NCBI GenBank assembly: GCA_003517725.1
Contig: DOZZ01000223.1
Coordinates: forward strand, 1-9,626
DNA length: 9,626 nucleotides
Source: Bryobacterales bacterium
GTDB taxonomy: Bacteria; Acidobacteriota; Terriglobia; Bryobacterales; Bryobacteraceae
Direction: 5' to 3'
Part shown: piece after piece, positions 1 to 5,071 of the stretch
Numbering within the stretch: the first letter of the stretch is position 1
How the letters are laid out: every line of letters begins with the position of its first letter
Notes under the pieces: model-generated
Seen by the model: only the letters and a program-made list of their open reading frames with translations
What the model was told of the DNA's origin: nothing
Database searches by the model: none
Position numbers and translations under genes: made by a program

Positions 1-1
1 A

Positions 2-934
2 AACTTGTCCTGGACAGCAGTGACTTTTTTTAATTCTTCCGCCGGCACCGATTCCGCGTTCCTGGCGCAACTGGATGCCAACGGAAGTAGATTGAAGTAC
101 GCCACCTATCTGGAGTCGAACAGCGGGTTGCTGGCCATCAACGGTCAGAAGACCGTGGCGTACGTTCCTCTGAACTGGATTGACGGGCCCGCTTTAGCGA
201 CGGTCAATTTTCAAACTGAGCCTGCGCCACTGTTTCTTAGCGGATCCGGTAACGCACTCAGTTATGTCGGCGCGATCGTGTCGCCGGGAGAGTTACTGAG
301 CCTGTTCGGGGTTGGCATCGGCCCGGCTGCGGGCGTTTCGGCGGCCGTGCAAGACGGCATGATCGGCACCACACTGGGCGGCGTGCAAGTGTTCTTCGAT
401 GAGATTGCCGCGCCTGTACTTTACGCGTCGTCCAGCCAGATCAATGTGCAGGCGCCGTTCGAGATCGCGGGACGGCAGAAGGTTCAGGTCAAAGTGCAGT
501 ATGCAGGCGGCCAGACCAATGGTCTCAACCTGGCCGTGTTCGACGCGGTTCCAGCGAACTTTACGACCAACGGAGATCCCTACGGACCGGCCGTAGTTTT
601 GAACCAGGATGGTTCACTCAACACTATGGACAACCCCGCTGCGCGAGGTTCCGTCGTGATTATCTTCCTGATTGGCGGCGGCGTGACGACGCCATCCGGC
701 AGAACGGGGCAAGTCACTCCACTTGCTCCCTTGCTGCATCTTTCCGCGCCCGTCACGGCCAGCGTTGGCCCAAAGGCCGCGACGGTAACCTTCGCCGGGG
801 CGGCGCCAGAACTAATCTCCGGAGTCAACCAGATTAATGTGCGAATTCCCGACGAGGCCCAGGCCGGCTCTGCCATGCCTCTGGCGATTGCTGTAGGTCA
901 GATGCAGCTGGTTTTGAAGCTCGCTATTCGCTGA
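2..934 (+). CDS. Secreted protein with C-terminal TIGR03437 domain, 5'-truncated
   Basis: The reading frame is open from the left edge to a TGA at 932-934; a TTG at position 5 is probably just an internal Leu codon, so the true start lies outside the window. The first ~40 residues (FLAQLDANGSRLKYATYL) resemble the strand pattern of SBBP-type beta-propeller repeats. From about residue 85 the protein shows the TIGR03437 pattern: SPGELLSLFGVGIGP, LGGVQVFFDEIAAPVLYAS, SQINVQAPFEIAG, then VLNQDGSLN, NPAARGSVV and finally GVNQINVRIP. This domain is known mainly from Solibacter-type Acidobacteriota, where it ends large extracellular proteins; its biochemical function is unknown. A surface or secreted location is inferred from the family. 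The gene converges on the hydrolase with only 18 bp between the stop codons, and no intrinsic terminator is visible there. The domain call is strong; the role of the whole protein cannot be given. Confidence 0.88.
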   Translation, partial: NLSWTAVTFFNSSAGTDSAFLAQLDANGSRLKYATYLESNSGLLAINGQKTVAYVPLNWIDGPALATVNFQTEPAPLFLSGSGNALSYVGAIVSPGELLSLFGVGIGPAAGVSAAVQDGMIGTTLGGVQVFFDEIAAPVLYASSSQINVQAPFEIAGRQKVQVKVQYAGGQTNGLNLAVFDAVPANFTTNGDPYGPAVVLNQDGSLNTMDNPAARGSVVIIFLIGGGVTTPSGRTGQVTPLAPLLHLSAPVTASVGPKAATVTFAGAAPELISGVNQINVRIPDEAQAGSAMPLAIAVGQMQLVLKLAIR

Positions 935-952
935 GCTTCCCGCGGCTGTGGT

Positions 953-1597
953 CTACGGCGCGGCAAGAAACTGCAGGATCTCGCGCATCAGGCGCTCGCC
1001 CTGATCGGTCGCGAAGATGTGCTGCGCGTGGGCCGAGCCCTCCAGCCACACCAACTGTTTCGGATCGGGCGCGGCTTCGAACTGCTGGCGAATGCCGGCG
1101 GCCCGAGGGTCGCCCCGGCTCGAGATGAAAAGCTTGCGGCCCTTGAGCCGCCCCGGCTCGCGGATCGGCGCGGGCGCCAGCAGCACCAGCCGGTCAATCG
1201 CGCCTGCCGCGGACTCGGCCGAGGCATCGGCCGCCGCCGCCGCTCCCATGCTGCCGGCAAGCACCGAGACAGTTTTGCAGCCGGCGTGGCGCAGGTAGTC
1301 GACCGCCGCCAATACATCTAAATAGCGGTCCGCCTGAGCTCCGCCGCGCGATTCGCCATAGCCGCGGAAATCGATGGCCAGCGCGCGGAATCCGGCGTTG
1401 GACAGTACCGCGGCCTGTTTGGCCCAACTGGATTTTTCGAACTGCGCGCCATGCGCCAGCACCACGCCGCGCTCGCCGTCTCCGTATAAATCGGCGTGGA
1501 TCAGGCCGCCGTCCTGAGTCGGAAAAGATACGTGCTTTTGCGCAGCGGCGATCCCGGCCAGCGCCAGCGCCGTCAAGACTGCCTTTGAGGTAGGCAC
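953..1597 (-). CDS. Secreted alpha/beta-hydrolase, lidless
   Basis: I take the GTG at 1597 as start, giving 214 residues; the frame also runs back to an ATG at 1651, but the 18 extra residues are not signal-like. From the GTG the protein opens with Lys, a hydrophobic run (AVLTALALAGIAAA) and a plausible cleavage site near residues 18-20, so it is probably exported. The fold signature follows: oxyanion strand VVLAHG (45-50), ALAIDFRGYGES (72-83), nucleophile elbow AGSMGA with Ser116, acid Asp163 in SRGDP, and His190 in GSAHAQHIF. The first Gly of the usual G-x-S-x-G is Ala, which is tolerated. There is almost no insertion between core strands, so no lid; the size suits a small carboxylesterase or dienelactone-hydrolase-like enzyme. 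The substrate cannot be read from sequence. A TACAAT box ends six bases before the GTG, suggesting a leaderless mRNA. The hydrolase assignment is firm; start and export are likely. Confidence 0.85.
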   Translation of the reverse strand: MPTSKAVLTALALAGIAAAQKHVSFPTQDGGLIHADLYGDGERGVVLAHGAQFEKSSWAKQAAVLSNAGFRALAIDFRGYGESRGGAQADRYLDVLAAVDYLRHAGCKTVSVLAGSMGAAAAADASAESAAGAIDRLVLLAPAPIREPGRLKGRKLFISSRGDPRAAGIRQQFEAAPDPKQLVWLEGSAHAQHIFATDQGERLMREILQFLAAP

Positions 1598-1603
1598 GCC
1601 GCA

Positions 1604-1609
1604 ATTGTA
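1604..1609 (-). promoter_or_regulatory. Candidate -10 box (TACAAT) for the hydrolase
   Basis: On the minus strand TACAAT is followed by six bases and then the GTG at 1597. If this is the sigma-70-type -10 element, transcription starts at or next to the start codon and the mRNA is leaderless. No Shine-Dalgarno sequence is visible before the GTG, and no convincing -35 box lies 16-18 bp upstream. The same hexamer precedes rnpB at a similar distance from the RNA 5' end. Confidence 0.4.
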
Positions 1610-1676
1610 CAGCGCGGCGAGGCGATGTAGTACTCGCACCAGGCGGCACACCAGCTTGCAGATCGGGATAAAGCAA

Positions 1677-2345
1677 CTATTGGTGGATCTCGGGGTGGAT
1701 GTTCCACCAGTTCTTCCAAAACGTCACAACGGTAAACTCTTCATCCGGAGGCCCTCGGCGAAACACGAAATTCGCGACCGTGTCCTCGCTCTTGAAGGCA
1801 GTTGTCCCGCTACATTTAAGATGATCGAGGCCCGGCATGGTACCCGGCGTCTGCATATCGCATCCGTTGACGAATGCGGAGATCGCCATGGCCGCGTCCA
1901 TCTGCTCAGTTGGATCTGGTGAGAACAGAAGTCGGCCGAAGAAAACAAGCGATTCCCTGGTGTGTGTAGCCATCAGACTTCTGACCGCCGAGTCTCGCAA
2001 ATCTTTAGCAGTTGACGGAGCGTCTATGATAGCAACAAGCTGATTTGTTGAGTCAGCCGCTGTATTGCGCCAATAATCGCGCAGCGCGGAGACGACATAG
2101 ATGCTTTTCGGCTCAGTATTCAACAGAGGCGCAATTTTCGCGAGCTGTGCCAAGGCGCCCGGATAGTTTATCTGTAATAGCCACGCGACGCCAATCGCTC
2201 GCAAAGATGCGTCCATCGAGGCAGCATAGGTACTGAGTACGCTTGCCACTGAACTGTTAGTCAACGAATCCACCGCCCCGAGCAGAAACTCAGGATTTGA
2301 TCCTGTCGACTCAAACCCAGCAGCTGCCTGGCCGGGTTGAATCAA
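1677..2345 (-). CDS. HEAT-repeat-like protein, probably lacking its N-terminus
   Basis: This is an open frame of 222 residues with no family I can name confidently. It is made of short amphipathic helical pairs (AIGVAWLLQ, GALAQLAKIAPLL, LRDSAVRSLMA, ESLVFFGRLLF, EQMDAAMAISAFV), which look like HEAT-type repeats, followed by an unrelated tail rich in aromatic residues (VVTFWKNWWNIHP). The start is doubtful: a TAA lies 24 bases upstream of the first possible start, a TTG at 2345, and the next ATG is at 2216, inside a helix. Residues 1-20 lie over or next to the end of the preceding open frame (2311-2514) and look unlike the rest, so repeat homology probably begins at about residue 21. No signal peptide is seen. 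The most likely reading is a C-terminal fragment left after a deletion or insertion; a functional short protein from TTG or ATG 2216 is possible. Codon use is visibly less GC-rich than in the flanking genes. Confidence 0.45.
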   Translation of the reverse strand: MIQPGQAAAGFESTGSNPEFLLGAVDSLTNSSVASVLSTYAASMDASLRAIGVAWLLQINYPGALAQLAKIAPLLNTEPKSIYVVSALRDYWRNTAADSTNQLVAIIDAPSTAKDLRDSAVRSLMATHTRESLVFFGRLLFSPDPTEQMDAAMAISAFVNGCDMQTPGTMPGLDHLKCSGTTAFKSEDTVANFVFRRGPPDEEFTVVTFWKNWWNIHPEIHQ

Positions 2346-2514
2346 CCTGCGAAAGCCCCTGACTTTTTAATGTCTCGTTGATAGATGGTTCGTAGGGAAT
2401 TTCGAAGAGTGCCAGCAATTCCGAAAGCAAGTACTCAAGCTTAATTTGCAAGCTGGTCTCAGACCGGGCTTGCCGGGTAATTGCGTCAATTTTTTGTACG
2501 TAGTCCTCAAGCAT
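2311..2514 (-). pseudogene. N-terminal stub of a probable DNA methylase/restriction-type protein
   Basis: This open frame of 67 residues starts at ATG 2514. It has helical heptad-like character (MLEDYVQKIDAIT, LEYLLSELLALFEIPYEP), then a segment NETLKSQGLSQVDSTRP, which resembles the region near the N-terminus of large N6-adenine DNA methylase/restriction fusion proteins that leads into an RPDS-type motif. Here the motif breaks at RPGSCWV and the frame ends. The sequence then continues as the HEAT-like fragment in another frame; the two frames overlap by 35 bp. A promoter-like pair lies 60-90 bp upstream, so the 5' end of the gene seems intact while the body is gone. The family suggestion comes from memory of motif style and is moderate at best; the truncation is better supported, since a 67-residue protein ending in a conserved-looking block is unlikely to be complete. 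Confidence 0.45.
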
Positions 2515-2574
2515 GAAGTCTCGTTTGGTCTTCCGCGTTCAACTGCGATTTTGAAGCTAAGATCGAAAACCGTT

Positions 2575-2604
2575 ATTATGAATCATTTGCCGGTTTGACC
2601 ACAA
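2575..2604 (-). promoter_or_regulatory. Candidate sigma-70 promoter for the truncated gene
   Basis: On the minus strand a -35-like TTGTGG (2604-2599) is separated by 18 bp from CATAAT (2580-2575), which matches TATAAT at five of six positions. Transcription would start about 55 bases before the ATG at 2514. The -35 half is weak (three of six) and overlaps the T-run of the terminator just upstream, so one transcription unit would end where the next begins. Confidence 0.35.
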
Positions 2605-2624
2605 AAATGTAGCGAGCTCGCTAC
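2603..2624 (-). terminator. Intrinsic terminator-like palindrome with T-run
   Basis: Positions 2609-2624 form a perfect 16-base palindrome, GTAGCGAGCTCGCTAC. As RNA it can fold into a six-pair stem with an AGCU loop. On the minus strand it is followed by A and five T (2607-2603), as expected of a Rho-independent terminator. It lies about 210 bp downstream of the small exported-protein gene, whose transcript it would end. The plus-strand side has no T-run. Confidence 0.5.
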
Positions 2625-2833
2625 GGTGGGGGTCGGCACTGGCGAATATACATGAAATTCTTGCAACGGGTAAGGTTGCTGTTGACCTTCGTTCGCGCCC
2701 AATGTCGGGAGTCACGACGGCTAGTCGCCTTTTTCGATTAGTTCGGCGCTGATGCCGTCTTGTCTGCTGTGGGGTGCTCTGTGTCCCCGGTTCGCAAGGC
2801 TCGGCCGTGCGGGGTGCCGCGCGGGTCCTGCCA

Positions 2834-3064
2834 CTATCGGCCGTGCTTCTTCAGCGACTTGTAGTATTCCTTGCGCTCTTTAGCGTCGGCCTTGGCCCAT
2901 TCCTTGTCGGCTTTGCCCTGGGCTTTCAGCCACTCGCGGTAAGCCTTGTCCTGGTCTTTCATCTCTTCCTTCATCTCGTGCTTGCGGTTCTTGGCCAGTG
3001 CCCCGCCAGGTAACATCAGCAGAGCGGCGGACAGCAGAGCCACCGGTAACAGTTTCATGCGCAT
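2834..3064 (-). CDS. Small exported Lys-rich protein with 11-residue repeat
   Basis: The protein has 76 residues. I chose the ATG at 3064 because GAGG lies six bases upstream, a good Shine-Dalgarno site; a second ATG at 3058 would give nearly the same protein. Residues 1-24 form a signal peptide (MRMKLLPVALLSAALLMLPG, then GALA) with a cleavage site after ALA. The remaining ~52 residues are highly charged and mostly Lys, Glu, Asp and Ala, without Cys. They show an exact 11-residue spacing: KEEMK (32-36), REWLK (43-47), KEWAK (54-58), KEYYK (65-69), so W45, W56 and Y67 fall on one helix face. This suggests one long amphipathic helix in the periplasm or outside the cell. I know no named family. 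The gene is divergent from rnpB, with about 50 bp between the ATG and the RNA 5' end. Confidence 0.72.
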   Translation of the reverse strand: MRMKLLPVALLSAALLMLPGGALAKNRKHEMKEEMKDQDKAYREWLKAQGKADKEWAKADAKERKEYYKSLKKHGR

Positions 3065-3102
3065 ACTTTTCCTCGGCTTCAACGTAGCACGTGCCGACCC
3101 GC

Positions 3103-3108
3103 TACAAT
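3103..3108 (+). promoter_or_regulatory. -10 box (TACAAT) of rnpB
   Basis: TACAAT matches TATAAT at five of six positions and ends six bases before G3115, the first base of the P1 helix of RNase P RNA, which is the expected distance to a transcription start. The -35 region is weak; TTCAAC at 3078-3083 is the nearest candidate, at a long 19-bp spacing. Confidence 0.55.
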
Positions 3109-3114
3109 GGTTAT

Positions 3115-3485
3115 GCAGTTCGCCGGATGGATAGTCGCTCGCGCAAGCGGGAGGAAAGTCCGGTCTCCACAGGGCAGCGCGCCGGCTAACGGCCGGGGGG
3201 ATCCGTTGGAAAGCGGGTTCTACGGAAAGTGCCACAGAAAATATACCGCCTCCGGCGCAAGCCTTGGGGTAAGGGTGAAAAGGTGCGGTAAGAGCGCACC
3301 GCGGCTCGAGCAATCGGGACGGCAGGGAAAACCCCGCGCGGAGCAAGACCAAATAGGGGAGGAGGAGCGGCTCGCTCCGTCTGACTTCCGGGTAGGTTGC
3401 TAGAGCCGGCCAGCGATGGCCGGTCGAGATGAATGACTATCGCCCGCAAGGGTACAGAAACCGGCTTATAGTCGCGGCGAACTGC
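3115..3485 (+). ncRNA. rnpB: RNase P RNA (bacterial type A)
   Basis: This is the catalytic RNA that removes 5' leaders from tRNA precursors, working with protein RnpA. Universal core blocks occur in the right order: GAGGAAAGTCCGG (3151-3163), CCACAGGGCAG, GTGCCACAGAAAATATACCGC, GGTAAGGGTGAAAAGGTGCG, GGTAAGAGCGCACCG, GAGCAAGACCAAATAGGGG, GGGTAGG, GAGATGAATGACTATCGC and ACAGAAACCGGCTTATAG. Long-range pairing fixes the ends: P1 is GCAGTTCGCC (3115-3124) with GGCGAACTGC (3476-3485), ten perfect pairs; P2 is GATAGTC (3130-3136) with GACTATC (3435-3441). P3 is a short hairpin with a GCAA tetraloop (3138-3151). In L15, where most bacteria have GGGTAAACCCC, this gene reads GGGAAAACCCC (from 3325), changing the U of the GGU motif that contacts the tRNA 3' end. 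No intrinsic terminator follows; the convergent gene ends eight bases downstream. Protein-like frames across this locus are spurious. Confidence 0.97.
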
Positions 3486-3493
3486 AAAAACCG

Positions 3494-4951
3494 CTATTTC
3501 GAGCTAGAAACAGGCGTTCGCGGCGCCCTCGTCTTGCGGACTTCTTCGAAGTATTGCTGGACGTAGCTCTGTAACGCCAGCGGGACCTGATCGCGACTCA
3601 TGTCGCCACCGGCGTCGGCGTGGCGCGCGGCATTGCTGCTGTAGGCAGTGCTCAGGCGCTGCGGCCCGCTCTGCGTATCGAGCATCATCTCGCCCGTCAC
3701 ATTCTGGCTGCGCTTGCCGATGATGGCGCTGAGCTTGCCCATGGCCTCCATCTGCCGCGCCGCTTTCAATTCTTTGCTGCCATCCTGGCGGCCCATGCCG
3801 CTGCCGGCCTGCGCCGCCTGCTGCGATTCCGAACTCTTGCCGTCATTGGCGCCGTTCCGCGGGTCGCCTGGCTTACCCGGTTGTCCGGCTTCCTGGCCCT
3901 TGGCGGATTCCTGCCCTGCCATCTGCCCCTGCGCCTGCTGCCCTTTTTCACTGGGCGCCGCGGGTTGGCCCGTGGACTTCTTGTCGCCCGCTTTCTGGGC
4001 ATTTTGCTGCTGACCGGAGGCCGCCTGCTTGGCCTTCGAGAGTAGACTCGACATCGCGTCCTTCATGCGCGCCATCAGGCTGGCATTGTCGCCGTTCGGA
4101 TTGCCCGGCTTGTCGGCCTGCCCTTGTTTGCCACCGCCCTGTTTACTGTTTGCCGCGCTGTCCCCGGGCCGGCTGCCGGGCTTGTTGGGGTCGCCGCCTT
4201 CGGAATCATCGCCGCTCTTTCCGGCGCCTTCCTTCAGATTGCCCTTGTCTTTGCCGTCCAGTGCCAAAGCCGGCGGACGGGGCGTCGTGGCCGAGGCATT
4301 CACCTTCGCCGTTAACGACTCCGGCGCGGCTTCTTTCGATCCCGCCGGTGCGTCGAAGCTTGCGGGCAGGTGGATGCCCACCGCAGCCAGCACGCCATCG
4401 GGCTTTCGCGAGCGCGGAACCGGCGTGCCGCTGGCCTTCGCGCCGAACGAGTTCGCCACAATATGGGCCAAGCCCGGCCGCAGATCCAGATGCCGCGAGA
4501 TGCCAAAACGCACCGCGAACACGGCCGAGGCCGCCAGAAACAGCGCCGCCATTACATACAAGGCGCGCGGCCACTCCATCGGAAGCGCCTGGCCCAAGTC
4601 CACCGAACGCGCCAGCAATTCCGCCTGGCGCTGTTGCGCGTCCCGCACCGGTCCGCCACTGGCTCCCGAAAAATGGAGGGCCGTGGAAATGGCATCCTGC
4701 AGGCCCGCGCCCTGGTCCAAGCGCACGGCACTCTCATACGGCGAAGGTAAGGCTTGGCTGGAGCGCCACAACCCGAACGCCAGACCGGCCACCCCGATTG
4801 AAACCGGGAACCGCCAGTCCAGGATGCTCGTCCCGAACACCAGGAGCAGCAGCAGTCCGCCCGCTACCAGCGCGCCGGACAATGCCAGTTGCGCTAATAA
4901 TCGGTGGCATACCAGCCGCTGGCGTGCTCTTCGAACGATTGCTTGCACCAT
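3494..4951 (-). CDS. Membrane protein with long Gly/Gln/Lys low-complexity domain
   Basis: The protein has 485 residues. Two hydrophobic helices lie near the N-terminus (about 18-38 and 46-64), then a cytosolic-looking stretch (AVRLDQGAGLQDAISTALHF, 75-94), and a third helix (about 128-147). Residues ~200-395 are low-complexity, rich in Gly, Gln, Lys, Ala, Ser and Pro, with no Cys or Trp; only MARMKDAMSSLLSKAKQA (293-310) looks helical. The C-terminal ~75 residues become ordered again (MEAMGKLSAIIGKRSQNVTG, then QVPLALQSYVQQYFEEVRK). The arrangement of paired helices, a 'vD...gL.da..ta' segment, a third helix and a disordered Gln-rich tail resembles DUF4175-type proteins, but I hold that loosely. 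The ATG at 4951 has no clear Shine-Dalgarno site. The gene is divergent from the sigma-54 regulator with 120 bp between starts, so they may share control. Its C-terminal end faces rnpB at eight bases. It is a real gene of unknown function. Confidence 0.8.
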   Translation of the reverse strand: MVQAIVRRARQRLVCHRLLAQLALSGALVAGGLLLLLVFGTSILDWRFPVSIGVAGLAFGLWRSSQALPSPYESAVRLDQGAGLQDAISTALHFSGASGGPVRDAQQRQAELLARSVDLGQALPMEWPRALYVMAALFLAASAVFAVRFGISRHLDLRPGLAHIVANSFGAKASGTPVPRSRKPDGVLAAVGIHLPASFDAPAGSKEAAPESLTAKVNASATTPRPPALALDGKDKGNLKEGAGKSGDDSEGGDPNKPGSRPGDSAANSKQGGGKQGQADKPGNPNGDNASLMARMKDAMSSLLSKAKQAASGQQQNAQKAGDKKSTGQPAAPSEKGQQAQGQMAGQESAKGQEAGQPGKPGDPRNGANDGKSSESQQAAQAGSGMGRQDGSKELKAARQMEAMGKLSAIIGKRSQNVTGEMMLDTQSGPQRLSTAYSSNAARHADAGGDMSRDQVPLALQSYVQQYFEEVRKTRAPRTPVSSSK

Positions 4952-5071
4952 AAAGGTCAGTGGCGGAATGGTTACGGTGTCTTACAGTGTTTCTGGATTT
5001 TCGGACGGCGAAACTCTTCCCCTCGCTATGATTGTAATGAATCCTTCCTGCGATAGGTTTCCTCATAAATC
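4952..5071. promoter_or_regulatory. Divergent intergenic region
   Basis: These 120 bp must hold the starts of transcription for both flanking genes. On the plus strand two overlapping -10-like hexamers, TATGAT (5027-5032) and TGTAAT (5033-5038), lie 34-40 bases before the ATG at 5072; no good -35 accompanies them. I looked for a sigma-54 site (GG and GC ten bases apart) on both strands and found none that fits; TGGCGGAATGGTTAC near 4961 has the wrong spacing. No Shine-Dalgarno site is clear for either gene. Confidence 0.3.

Larger units (their letters stand above)
2515..2833. other. Gap of 319 bp without a gene
   Basis: Apart from the terminator and promoter-like elements at its left end, I see no gene here. 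A short hairpin CGAC-GGCTA-GTCG followed by CCTTTTT lies at about 2714-2734 on the plus strand; its stem has only four pairs and nothing upstream on that strand needs termination. The right third (about 2770-2833) is very GC-rich and lies just past the stop of the small gene on the minus strand. No tRNA-like fold, tandem repeat or coding signal is convincing. Confidence 0.5.

Noticed and set aside
1605..2236. Short plus-strand frames of 63-105 codons opposite the HEAT-like fragment
   Set aside because: No ribosome sites or motifs; the minus-strand frame has clear helical-repeat character.
2770..2830. tRNA-like look (GGTTCGCA) in a GC-rich stretch
   Set aside because: No acceptor, D or anticodon stems can be drawn around it.
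3065..3352. Long N-terminal extension of the small Lys-rich protein (172 residues in all)
   Set aside because: The extension is the antisense of rnpB; a Shine-Dalgarno site and signal peptide mark the start at 3064.
3107..3449. Open frames on both strands (about 87-98 codons) overlapping the RNA gene
   Set aside because: The sequence is RNase P RNA with paired P1 and P2 helices and all core blocks; the frames are fortuitous.
4960..4976. Sigma-54 promoter-like TGGC...TTAC
   Set aside because: The -12 part is off by one base and lacks the GC; not a usable -24/-12 site.
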